Positions 46,101 to 55,400 of a DNA stretch of 64,000 nt are shown in pieces. Origin of the DNA: Siderastrea radians (Eukaryota; Cnidaria; Anthozoa; Scleractinia; Rhizangiidae); contig OZ024900.1 of the NCBI GenBank assembly GCA_964017195.1, forward strand, positions 29,838,641 to 29,902,640, written 5' to 3'. A model generated the notes under the pieces. That model was not told where the DNA came from, made no database searches, and saw only the letters and a list, made by a program, of their open reading frames with translations. A program made the position numbers and the translations under genes. Position 1 is the stretch's first letter, and each line of letters begins with the position of its first letter.

Positions 46101-46576
46101 GATCTCTTAAACACAAAGTAGGGAGTAGATGTGAATCGACTGGCATGAAAATCTCTCACGAATAATTTAATGTAATCACCCATCCCACCTTTACTCTTTC
46201 AGCTGGCTCCGGAACGAGGCAGGTTACCCGCCGCTAGTGACAAGCACAGTCCCTGGGGAGAGGCACTGAAACACCACTCGGTACCTGAAATCCGAGCAAG
46301 GTAAGACTGGGAAGGGACTGGGGAAAATGCGGTCGTTTGAAAATTTGCTTCTACACCCAACGTTAGCTATAAATTCCTAGATGATATGATGATCTGGTCT
46401 GTAGAATACCGGCAACCATAAAACCTTAACTAAACCCGTAACACATTTCGTGGGTGATTATTTTCAGAGCTAACCGAGCCTACTGGGAGAATCTCAAGCC
46501 AGCCAGCGGTCGTCCATTTTGTCCGTCACTCAGTGGTCCGGGAGGACTGGGCAATTACAATGACGTCAGCGATTAA
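34120..46576 (+). CDS. BHMT: BHMT-like homocysteine S-methyltransferase, copy 2 (complete)
   Basis: Complete paralogue of copy 1. Exons: 34120-34137 (M-S-Q-V-E-K, then donor GTGAGT), 40294-40429, 41434-41537, 42808-43002, 43507-43654, 44908-45090, 45518-45648, 46203-46300, 46468-46576 (stop TAA 46574). They sum to 1122 bases, so 373 residues, a little shorter than vertebrate BHMT (about 406) and close to BHMT2 (about 363). The tiny exon 1 was chosen because it gives the only in-frame ATG with a strong donor, and copy 3 has a matching exon (M-A-N-A-E-K) with the same GTGAGTGCAG donor. Zinc ligands GVNC and GGCC and the GPWTPE motif are intact; the Tyr77-equivalent is Thr (FTFTLDDD). The end, [13 protein letters not shown], recalls BHMT2. 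Exon 8 is identical to copy 1 over 98 bases. Introns hold copy-2-only insertions, including a CR1/L2-like LINE tail in intron 3. Confidence 0.92.
34585..34960. mobile_element. G-tract-ended MITE, intron 1 copy 2 (first copy)
   Basis: Starts CCCCGGGGGGGGATGCTTGT and ends GTCACTTTCATATGGGAGCC then CCCGCCCCCTGG. The full form at 37391-37767 has the left end CTCTCATATGAAACTGACGG, missing here. Shared inner phrases include AATCTGGGCGTGGCTCAGG. The matching position of copy 1 (around base 205) is uninterrupted. Confidence 0.6.
35690..36480. repeat. Degenerate ~20-bp minisatellite, intron 1 copy 2 (first block)
   Basis: Same TGTCTGTAATAGCAGGGTGT-type array as 1165-2640. It continues after interruptions at 37180-37240, 38447-38930, 39170-39800 and 40130-40190. 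Confidence 0.7.
36512..36680. mobile_element. CCAAACCAGTGGATAG foldback MITE, copy 2 intron 1
   Basis: Orthologous to 1751-1921; right end GCTATCCACTTGCG is more decayed than the left. Confidence 0.55.
36770..37180. mobile_element. 403-bp TTAA-flanked MITE, copy 2 intron 1
   Basis: TTAA at 36770-36773 and 37177-37180. The left end GACGGATTCCGCTCAACGTT pairs with the right end AACGTTGAGCAGAAATCACC, and AGTGCAAAAA is mirrored further in. Copy 1 retains the empty site (ATATTGTTAAACAGTAGGAT near 1965), so the TTAA duplication is directly shown. Confidence 0.8.
37241..38446. mobile_element. 1.2-kb element with TIR GGCCTAGTTAATATACGTCG
   Basis: Ends GGCCTAGTTAATATACGTCG (37241) and CGACGTATAAACTAGGCC (to 38446), with AATTTAATTCA phrases repeated just inside. 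It carries a nested MITE (37391-37767). The rest is AT-rich with no ORF of note. Absent from copy 1. Confidence 0.65.
37391..37767. mobile_element. G-tract-ended MITE, full form, nested
   Basis: Both ends present: G run then CTCTCATATGAAACTGACGG at the left, and TGTCAGTTTCATATGGGAGT then CCCCTCCCCCGGG at the right. Nested in the 37241-38446 element. About the same length as 34585-34960. Confidence 0.65.
38622..38742. mobile_element. 121-bp foldback MITE
   Basis: TGGTTCAATTTTATCCTTGG at the left is matched by its reverse complement at the right, ending TTGAACCA. Loop of about 40 bp. Inside the intron 1 minisatellite of copy 2 and missing from copy 1. Confidence 0.7.
38925..39165 (-). mobile_element. 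tRNA-derived SINE, copy 2 intron 1
   Basis: Reverse-oriented body of the family seen at 14671-14966 (CCACCCAGGTGT, TAACCCTGCGATGG on the minus strand). The right end is the rest of the tRNA head. Absent from copy 1. Confidence 0.6.
39890..40130 (+). repeat. Penelope-like 3' tail fragment in copy 2 intron 1
   Basis: An AT-rich run ending in CTCTGAAGATGTCAGACGTA then TCTGCCGAAAC, resembling the tail phrase of the Penelope-like remnants here. It splits the minisatellite just before exon 2. Confidence 0.35.
41137..41308. mobile_element. hAT-like MITE, TIR CAGGGGCGGATCCAG, copy 2 intron 2
   Basis: Left GGGGCGGATCCAGC and right CTGGATCCGCCCCTG, with a G run inside the left end. Paralogue of 3639-3781. 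Confidence 0.65.
41597..41763. mobile_element. CCAAACCAGTGGATAG foldback MITE, copy 2 intron 3
   Basis: Ends ATATACCAAACCAGTGGATA and GGCTATCCACTGGTTCGGTA, the best-preserved pair of this family in the window. Copy 1 has no insertion at the same place (after 4060). Confidence 0.7.
41880..42540 (-). mobile_element. 5'-truncated CR1/L2-type LINE, copy 2 intron 3
   Basis: Minus-strand ORF 42523-41960 encodes 187 residues of the C-terminal part of a LINE reverse transcriptase protein, with [52 protein letters not shown] and [20 protein letters not shown] as landmarks. The [16 protein letters not shown] phrase is characteristic of CR1/L2/jockey-like elements. After the stop comes a short 3' UTR and an ATT-repeat tail (41880-41905 on the plus strand). 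The frame is intact from its 5' truncation to its stop, so the insertion is young; copy 1 lacks it. Confidence 0.8.
44152..44262. mobile_element. Mutator-like MITE (TAGACTACGAGCAGTCTCTC), short form, copy 2 intron 5
   Basis: Left TAGACTACGAGCAGTCTCTC, right GAGAGACTGCTTGTAGTTA. Same family as 15993-16249, with a shortened centre. Its right border is occupied by another MITE. Confidence 0.65.
44263..44514. mobile_element. 252-bp PIF/Harbinger-like MITE, TSD TTA
   Basis: Ends GGGCCTGGCTAAACTAGGAA and TTCCTAGTTTAGTCAGGCCC, flanked by TTA (44260-44262, 44515-44517). The whole element is a foldback built from AAACATTGTT, CTAAACTGGGAAACAT and GAAGCAAA phrases. It abuts or lies inside the end of the previous MITE. 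Confidence 0.7.
44600..44845 (-). mobile_element. tRNA-derived SINE, copy 2 intron 5
   Basis: Same insertion as 12206-12476 in copy 1; the minus-strand head begins GGAGGCGCCTGGTATTG. Confidence 0.6.
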
Positions 46577-47060
46577 TGTCAGCGACTAACATCAGCGACG
46601 GACTGGTACCCGGAAATATCATATTTCCGCAGTTGCTGTGATAGCTTGTTCCAGATGCTCAGAAAGTGAGAACGAAAAAGAAAGAAATATAATATACGCG
46701 ATTATAATATTGCTGTGTCGAAAACGCGTTTTTTGATCTAATTTCAACAAATGCTGTGATTAACAATCAGATAGTAGGGGCAAGGGAAAGTTAAGACGGT
46801 CACGAAAAACAATCGCTGAACGTTTTTCTGGATTAGTTCCGAACAGTCTTGCAAATGCTGGTTCCTGATTTAGAAGAGTTTGCGAATGTATGTATTCAAC
46901 GGCTGAATTTTAGCAAGATAAGAAGGAAATCTGTTATAAGAATTCCAAGTTGTAGCAACAGACTTTTTGCGAAAGTAAATGTAATCCTTGCCTTCAATCA
47001 AACTAGAGGACGTTAAAATTATGCGTTTTCAGTTGACATATGTCTACATTGTAATACAAA
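46577..47060 (+). other. 3' flank of copy 2, homologous to the flank of copy 1
   Basis: 46577-46720 matches 14219-14345. 46733-46880 (ATCTAATTTCAACAAATGCT) matches 15813-15960, and 46895-47060 matches about 16905-17050; the hAT-like and Mutator-like elements of copy 1 sit in the gaps. This sets the right end of the duplicated segment. The 3' UTR and poly(A) site presumably lie here. Confidence 0.7.
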
Positions 47061-47831
47061 CTGGTCTTTGCCGTCGTTAGCCTCTCTCACATCCTGCAAG
47101 TACTTGTATACAAAATAAAATCATCGTTGCTAAGTTTCCTCTGATTTTTTAATGTCTTTTGAGCTCCTCGACGTGGACCAAAAATTGCTTGTTACGTCTC
47201 AGTTGGAAATACAGTGGGATCCCTTCGATGCACATCCAACGGTGGCCAAAAAGGTTTTCGTGTTATCAACAGGTAGTGTCTATGTATGATAGCTACAAAA
47301 TAGAAGTAGGTACAAAAAGACAACAGGGAAACGCAACCTAAATAAGAAGGAAAAATAACTTTGAAACTGGTTAATAAATTTAGTCCAAAAAAGAGAGTTT
47401 TGGCTTTTTCTTCACTATGTCCAGGAGGGCAAAATGGCGAAAACTTTTTATCAATTTTCAAGAGAGTCGAGAAACACTGTTGCGAGCCTTGGAAATTTGA
47501 ACTGTTGTTTTGTCTCCAAACAAATAAAACACCACTACGTTTTTCCTACCCTATTCTAGACCGGACCTCCTAAAAATCTTTCCCATTTTTTGCCCATTTT
47601 ATCTGGCCATCACACCAAAATCTGCACCCTTTTTCAGACCTGAAGGTAAAAGATTATCTTTTTCAGACCAAAATGGTAAAAACCAAACACTCTGGGGTGA
47701 CACAAACCTATTTTAAAATAAAAAGCAGACAGCAAATTTTTGTGATTGCTATTAACTTTGCTATCAAATTGCGCCAAGTTAATTTGTCGAAGATCTCGGA
47801 AACGGTAGGGATTTTTGCGTAACATACTAGA

Positions 47832-48290
47832 ATAAATTATGAATATATGAAGTTCATATATATGAACTGCGGAATGAAGAAATAAATGTAAAGAAGATCC
47901 TCGCAGTTATTAACGCAACTTATGCAGTTGCGAAAAGAAAGCCTGAAAAAATCAGGCTTGCCGGGATTCGAACCCTGACCTCTGCGATACCGGTGCAGCG
48001 CTCTAACCAATTGAGCTAACAAGCCAACTGGGAGCTGGTCATTAAATTGGTTCGTAATATACCCGGGAAAGATGAAGATGAAATTATGAATATATGAAGT
48101 TCATATATATGAACTGCGGAATGAAGAAATAAATGTAAAGAAGATCCTCGCAGTTATTAACGCAACTTATGCAGTTGCGAAAAGAAAGCCTGACAAAATC
48201 AGGCTTGCCGGGATTCGAACCCTTACCTCTGCGATACCGGTGCAGCGCTCTATAACCAATTGAGCTAACTGCGAGCATCTTCTTTACATT
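47832..48290 (-). mobile_element. Two tandem tRNA-containing repeat units
   Basis: Units at about 47832-48083 and 48084-48275 share ATTATGAATATATGAAGTTC, ATATGAACTGCGGAATGAAG and AAGAAGATCCTCGCAGTTAT, then a tRNA-like core on the minus strand. The second unit is broken off within its tRNA-like acceptor end. Related to, but distinct from, the units at 16287-16910. Confidence 0.65.
47955..48025 (-). tRNA. tRNA-like sequence inside repeat (anticodon position GGT), probably not functional
   Basis: 71 bp: acceptor GGCTTG/CAAGCC, D arm GCTC..GAGC, anticodon arm CTGCA/CGCAG with a CCGGTAT loop, T loop TTCGAAT. The anticodon position would be GGT (Thr-like) with C instead of U33. A second copy at 48202-48269 has a 2-bp insertion and lacks the acceptor 5' strand. 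Confidence 0.35.
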
Positions 48291-48298
48291 TTACTGAT

Positions 48299-48666
48299 TT
48301 GAATAGTTAGTCTGATACATGGTCCAGGTATGGTATGGAAGTTGGGGAATTGTCCCGGTATGGACCGTAATCGTCATCTGACGAATACTCCTACACTGGC
48401 CTTATTCGGACTGTGGCTGCTTCACCAACACTGCAGTCATCTTCTTCATCATATCTCTCATCACCATCATCATAATCCAGATGATCATCATCATGGTCGT
48501 CGCCGTCGTCGTCGTCACCGTGGTAACTACTAGTTGCAGCGTTGCCTCCATTCTTGCCTAGTATGCCTGAGAAATAGTTCTTCGCGTCACTGCTTAGCTG
48601 AGGTGTATCATCTTGGCATAGCAATAATTCCACCCATTTCTTTTCTCTTTTGTTCTGTTTTAACAC
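48299..48666 (-). pseudogene. Acidic Asp-rich ORF with one in-frame TAG (hypothetical)
   Basis: Minus-strand frame running from about 48660 to 48299. It starts near N-K-R-E-K-K-W-V-E-L-L-L-C after a possible acceptor (TTAAAACAG), continues DDTPQLSSDAKNYFSGILGK, then a run of Asp with Gly, His and Tyr (Y-H-G-D-D-D-D-G-D-D), E-E-D-D-C-S-V-G-E, then TAG at about 48389, and stays open for 26 more codons (EYSSDDDYGPYRDNSP...) to TAA. The Asp run comes from GAT/GAC repetition, but the flanks are not repetitive. It could be a broken exon of an acidic protein or chance; no family recognised. Confidence 0.3.
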
Positions 48667-48689
48667 ATAGAAAAAGTTCTATGTGACTT

Positions 48690-49310
48690 TTTTCACAGAG
48701 AGATTTTTCGTCTAAACCAGGGCCTATCTTTTTTGGAACCTCTGACTTCCTCTGAGAGGTACGCATAGGCCTTTTTTGTAAACCTCTGTTGTACTATTTT
48801 GCCGTTGGGGAGGGTCACATTTTTTTTTATTCGAGTTAGGGGAGGTCAGATATTTTTAAAACCTTTATTGGGGAGGGACACAACTTCTTGATCGAACTTT
48901 TTCTCAGTTGAGTGGCCCTCCCCTCCCCCCTCACTAAATAATGACCGGTCCCTTAACAGAACGGCGCCTTCTACAAGACTCCGTTGAGCTTTAAGTCCGT
49001 TAAATCAAAGAACAGAAAGCTGAAATGATCGGTTCTTTTTCTGGCGGAATACAGTACTTAGCTTGCTAGAAATTCCTAAGCGTGACAAAGCGTGACACAA
49101 AAATGAAAGTTGATGTTTTTTTAGTTAGATACTGGACAACAGACTGTAAACAATACGAGCAGGTAGCACATCAAGTAAGAATATTATTTTAAAATATCCC
49201 TTGTCGGTACGATTCATCTCCCCTTGTTGTTGTCCACTAATTTTTAACTGGCAGTTGACCTTGATCTGTACCAGTCTCCGCACCGACATCATCTCCGAAC
49301 GGCCGAACCT
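48690..49310. other. Gene-free spacer upstream of copy 3
   Basis: 48690-48940 carries G/C-rich repeat phrases (GGGGAGGGTCAC, GTGGCCCTCCCCTCCCCCC). 48940-49310 shows no repeat or ORF I recognise and may include copy 3 regulatory sequence. Confidence 0.5.
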
Positions 49311-49320
49311 TTGTCAAGAC

Positions 49321-49412
49321 GGAGCAATTTCACAATACCCGGCCACTTCATTTACATTTGTTATTCAATGAGATGGAAATATTAAAGTGGCCGGGTATTC
49401 TGAAATTTAGCC
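49321..49412. mobile_element. 92-bp MITE with 8-bp target duplication, just upstream of copy 3
   Basis: A short foldback: its arms share AATACCCGGCCACTT and its reverse complement, with a loop of roughly 30 bp. It is flanked by exact direct repeats GTCAAGAC (49313-49320 and 49413-49420), an 8-bp target duplication of hAT type. It ends 61 bp before the copy 3 ATG, so it lies in the promoter or 5' UTR. The exact duplication implies a fairly young insertion. Confidence 0.75.
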
Positions 49413-49473
49413 GTCAAGACCTGTGCGGCCAGAGATTAAATTATTATGTCTTGATACTCTGGATTCTACGGCA

Positions 49474-52400
49474 ATGGCGAATGCAGAAAAGGTGAGTGCA
49501 GATCAGCTAGTCAAAGTGTATTTCGTATTTGAAATACTTCGCGTAAAACACCGGAAAAAGCACCCAAAATATGATCACTCAACGCCACTGAAATTTACGA
49601 TGACTTTACTCTGGAACTTAAACTACACACAGATCAAAGTCAGGTTATAAGCTTAAGTCGTGCTATATAACAGTCTCCGTGGTTTTGATAACGTGAACGT
49701 GACCAAAATGACAAACAGTTAAGGGAAGGAACTCTATTTGATGAGCCAAATTGGCCTGAAAGATGGTATGAAAGTGACACCTCGGAATCACCCGGCCATA
49801 TGATAAGGGTCACACACTGTGGACTTGATAAATATCCCTCTTTCTAGCCATAGTCCCTCTTCTAGCTAACCTTCATCCACGTCATATTGTTTCCATGTGG
49901 CAGCCAACTTTCGCGTGACTATCCCTGCGCAGAAGGAAGGACTGCTTGTAGTCAAAAAGAAGTATCTTTGAAGTTTTTAACCGGCCGTCGCCATGGCGAC
50001 CGCCGGTTTATAAAATGGACACGGTTTTTGGTGAAAGCAAGTTGGCTTAAAATACGAAGAAAGTGCTGTAAAGCTTGTGGTACGGGTACTCAAGAGCGGT
50101 ACTGTCTTATACAAGACGCATGCGCATGTTAGTCTTCTGAATGTTACCTTCCTATGTTTTTGTCTTTTAATTTACAGTATTTAAGATATGAACGGCGAAG
50201 GGTTGTTTAAGTTTGGGGTTTTTTGTACATTACAGCCCAAAAATAATGCACGCGCAAGAACTTCTTTTTGCGTCCGCAAGCCGAGAACTTCTTGCGGCTA
50301 CTTGCAGGATGCCTGCACTTGAATACTGCAAGCCGCAAGAACGTCTTTGCGTTTAGAAGTTAAAACCGCAAGAACTTCTTTGTGGTAAGATATCTGGACC
50401 GCAAGTAAGCGCAAGAACGTCTTTGCCCTAACACCTTAAAAACCCGGAACCCGGAGAAGGTAAAAAAGAGACCACTTTATAGCGCAAGGCACGTTGGCTG
50501 CCTTTGTAACTTGCAATCAGTTGTTTATTTGGTCCCTTGTAAGTTTTTTTCTTCGGTTTTGAATTTTTTATCCGATAAAGAGTTCACTAGGTTCTGAATT
50601 TGACACTGGTCGCCTTCTATGTTATTTTTTAACGGCTAGGGAGAAACGAGACTCAAACGAAGCACGCGTGTTATTGTTTATGTGTCCCGGAGTCCCAGAC
50701 ATGCGGTACGCTTAGCGGCGCGAAAGGTTTCGCTCGATTTATTTCACTTAAATGAGGAACAATGGCAAAGCACAGTCCATCAGTCACATTATTAAAGAAC
50801 CGACATTCACCTGTTCAGTGTTGCTGTACTTCCATCAACATATTAAACTCGGACAAATACTTTTAATTAGTTGCGCTCACACGTGTGAGAAATGAACATG
50901 GTCACTCAGATAATAAGAAATAATACCCGAAGTCTTAATTGGAAAAACACATTATGTTTGTAAAAATAGTTCCACTCATTACGCTGAAGTCGATATCACA
51001 TTTTAAATCTTCGAAGTAAACCAAAAAAGTCTGAAGGAAACTAAAACTTCGCGATCTGAAAGAAATTCGGCACGTCAATTCTAACCTGAGTAAACACAAA
51101 TCTGCCGTATGCAAATTTGGTATGATTTGCTTGAATGACATTTTGTAACGCAATGCATGAGCAGTTCTCTAAGTCGTCAAGACAGCAAGCCCCGGGCAGC
51201 AAGCTGTGTCGAAAGGCGAATGTGTAGTTGAAATCATATGTCTATGCTATTTCTTCGAGTATCCCTTTTTTGCAGGGAAATTAAACTGGTAAAGATGCAG
51301 GGATTCTTGATGACTTCACCCACGCGATGGCATGACCTCCTGCATGTGTAAGTCTGGTCTTGTCTTGCCTGTCAAAGAAGAGTTCGCGCAGTTTGCCGCA
51401 ATTATAGCTTTTGGACCTTTTTGTTTCTATTTCTTGGATGGAATGAAAAACTGAATTGAGTCAGTTCTGAGTTGAACCCGTATCACCGTATCTGAGACAC
51501 GCTTAAAAAAATTGTTCATGTTTTGTCATGTGCCGGAGATCATGTTTACCGGGTGTTTATCTTGCAGTCGGAAAGCTGGCGGATATTCCATTTCGTGATG
51601 TGAATTTCCTTCGATACTTCGGTTGTTCGAACATTTGCTTCCTTGATTTTTTGATTAGCCTTGTGAACTTTCGCTTGACTTGGCGAATTGTCGCGCCAAC
51701 ACGCCAACACGACGAAAAATCGCTCGAAAGCTCGGTGATATTTCAAAGAGAATAGAGCGCGAGATTCGCTCTCATTACTTTTGCAATACCTCACACTAAC
51801 ACGAGCACTACAAGTTTCTTCGGCTGGACCCTCACTACTTCTTGCGCCTTCTTGCGGCTTGCGGTAACATTAGTAACTTCTTGCGGCTAGATTTTCAACT
51901 TCTTGCGTTTCGAATGTTCTTGCGGGTAAACTGCAAAAACCTAGCACTTTCACTTCTTGCGCGGGCTTGCGTGTTCTTGCGGCGCAAGAACTTCTTGCGC
52001 CACTTCTTGCGCGTGCATTATTTTTGATAGGATTGAATGCGAAAATAGGATTGAATGCGAAATTGACTGTGTTGTCTGATCTAGTTAGTGGCTATGGTGA
52101 AACTTTTTTTAGCGCAGGAGTGTTTTTTTATTGGGATTGACATTTTGAGGGGTGTAAAAATGTGGGAGTCAGAAGGATTTGTGAATGTCAGGACCATATC
52201 ACGCTTCTGTGAATGTGATTTGCTTTGAAAGTTGCGTTTTGCGTGAGAGGCAGTTTCCCTTGGCGTTTTATGGGGGGGTGGTGGTTTGCGAAGTGGATTG
52301 TAAGGTTTCTGATTGGCTAACTTGTATTTCGCAGCGGACAAAAAGGACAGTTGCGTTTTGCCGGCGTGGGCTAGGAAGAGAAGGAATTGGTACTAGTATG

Positions 52401-55400
52401 ATGATGCAATATTAGTTGATTGCACATCAGTACATGATAGTTCTTGTGAACGGAGAGAAATGAGTGTTTATTTGAGGCGAGAAGTTGATACGAAGGAATC
52501 GTCATTAATAAGGAGTTTTTTTATTAATAAGGCAGGTGTTACGAGTCTTTTTGCATTGAAAGAACGAAAATATCTGAATATTATCGACGGATTTGTGTGG
52601 TTTGCGTGTGGTGTTCGCTAAAGGCTACGAGCAGTCTCACTTTCCGTTTAGAGGTAGATAGTGAAGGAAAAGAAAAACAGGCGAGTGAGCGCGAAATCGA
52701 TTGCGGCTCGACAGGCGCGTTAGCTTTCAAAGACGTGGGCGACTTTCGTCCCCGCTCGCTTGTTTACCTGGTTAGCGGGTTAGCAAACTGGATTTAAACA
52801 TCACGTCATGAGATATCTTGACGTGCCCCATACTCTGACGATCTGCTCGAGCTCGTGTTTTTTGATTCTACTGCTATGTTCACTGTTTGTATTTAAGGTC
52901 TAGGCAGAACAGTAAATACTTCGTCGTCCCTGTGTGAGCATTCTCAGTTGTGGACGAATTCATATCGACATTCAACGTTTGAGTGATTTTGCGTTTTTCA
53001 GCACAAATAAAGCGATAAGAAAGATAAGCTGAGTCATCAGAGTTTAAACATTACGTCATCCAGTACCGCTATAGTCAAAATATTGTGTCACACAATCACA
53101 CTTTTCCTCACGCCGGTTCGTAAAAAAAGAGGATCGCGCTAACATTTGTGAAACCTAGGGGTGGGGAGGGTCAGAATGGCCGGTTAAAATGCCCAATGGG
53201 CTTTCTTGTTAATATATACGTTGTCTTTCAAAAGTAGCACTTGCGTGACTGTGCATTGCGTGACTAACATTTCATAAATCATCCAATTTGTAACGTAATC
53301 TCTTTCCTTTCAACCACCTGGGAGATCAATCATGCCATCAGTTTTCAGCCCAGTCATGTAACTGTTTTGACATGTTCCTCCACACCTGTTACAGCGTGGA
53401 ATATTAGAGCGGCTGAATGCAGGGGAGGTGATTGTAGGAGATGGTGGAATGGCACATGCTTTGGAGAAGCGGGGTTATGTGAAAGCAGGACCTTGGACAC
53501 CTGAATGCACAGTGGAACACCCTGATGGAGGTCAGTTGTCATTTAATTTCTGCTAATACTGTGAAGGGAGGTCACAGAAAGCAGTGTTCTTGTTTCACCA
53601 GGGGTGCTCACCTATATCAGTGATGATAGGAAGGTGTGAACAAGGCCAAATTTTTATACCCAAAAAGACCCATTAGGCTAAAGACGCTGTTACACAAGGC
53701 AATCTTTTTTGCAACTTGTCTCACAATTTTGTTTTGATACAAGTTGTAGGAAAAATTGCCCAGTGTAACATACCCTGAAATGAACATGTCTCGCAAGTTT
53801 TTTAGTGCCGCAATCATTACGAGAAGTAGAAGTCGGTTCTACTTTTTGCAATGATCCTTGCAACACTTCAACAAATTTTTCCAGCATTGTGTAGAGGTGT
53901 TACACTAGGCAACATTGCGTGCGACTTGTCTCGCAATGGCACAACAAAACTGTGGGACAGGTTGTAAGAAAAATTGCCTAGTGTAACAGCACTTCAAGGC
54001 TGGATCCAAAAACGTCCAGTGTCTTCAAGCATATAACCAAAAACAAGTCATTTCCATCCAAATAAAAACTAAAAGAAATCCAAGACAGTTTATTCTTCAG
54101 GCACCTTTCTTTTGTTAATTTGTAAATGCTGATACAATTATTGTTTGACATAAATTTGAGGAACCAGAATACATCCGTCAGAAACTTTCTAATCCAAAAA
54201 AGTCCTAAATGATATAATTTCTATCCCACGAAAGGTCTTCACATCTCCTCATCATTATAGCATACCTGAGTAACCCCTTGAGCTTGTTTCCCATTATCTT
54301 TACTCTCAAAGCATGCAGCTGTGAGGTATGGTTTGGCAGCAAGAATGCCAAAAGGCAAAAGTGACCACTCTTTTTCTTGATTTTCACCCTCCTCTAAAAA
54401 CTTACAACTAAAATTATAAGAATCTTCAGCACCACTAGAAAGAACTGCTCAAGATAGCTTCGTTTCCAGCTGCAAAGTCTCGAAAGTTAGAACCACATTG
54501 TACACCATAAATGCATACAGCACTCAGTAGGAATTAGTACTACTCAGTTGCTTTATTTTCTTTGATGGAATGAATGATGAGTTGGTATAAACTTTGGGAT
54601 TCCAATCACAGAGTCTAAAGTAAGAACCTTAAGGAATATGCATGTTATAAACAGCACCACGGAAAAGAGTCTCATCCAGGGACACAAACAGACAGTAGGA
54701 CTACCTAGTACAACATGATAAAAAACACCACAGAACAGCCTTATACAGTGTAATAAACCAGGTGAGAGGGGGGACTGGTTGTTCTGACTTCCCTTGCATC
54801 AGGAGCCTGGTCAAAACCCAGCCAGCCTGGCAAAACCTGGCCAGGCCGGGCTTTCCTGGTTTTTTGCCAAGCTTATCAGGAAAATGCGGCCCAGTAAAGC
54901 CTGGCAAGCCTGGCTGTGCCAAGTTTTCTTGGCAACCTTGGCCACAAAAGTCCGGCTTTCTCGGCCATGTTAATTCCAGGGCCAGACTTTCTCGGCAGCC
55001 TTGGCCAAAAAAAAAAAACTTGGCTTCCCTGGCCATTAAGCCTGAGGCTTTCTTGGATTTTCAGGCATTGAAAAGTAGTCTGGAAAAGCCCAGCATATTT
55101 AGCCATGTTGTCCCAGAAAAAGATGTATCTTATTCAATTAATGTTACATTTTTCTCATGGAGTGAAAGTTATTGGTTGTTATTGCTAATCCCATCATAGA
55201 ACATCAAAGAAACTCTATTAAGCATCACAGGGAAGTACTGATAGAAATACTGCTCAGTAGCTCAGAAAAGTGGGAACTCAGATCTTTTCTTTGTCCAACA
55301 CTTGTGGCCTGCTGACTGTTCTTTTTCCATCTGGTTTAGTTCGCCAGCTTCATCGAGAATTTCTGCGAACAGGCACTGATGTTATTCAAGCATTTACTTT

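Noticed and set aside
54701..55199. Overlapping long ORFs on both strands in copy 3 intron 2
   Set aside because: Both derive from TTGGCCA/CCTGGC repetition; no domain, and both strands open is expected of self-complementary repeats.
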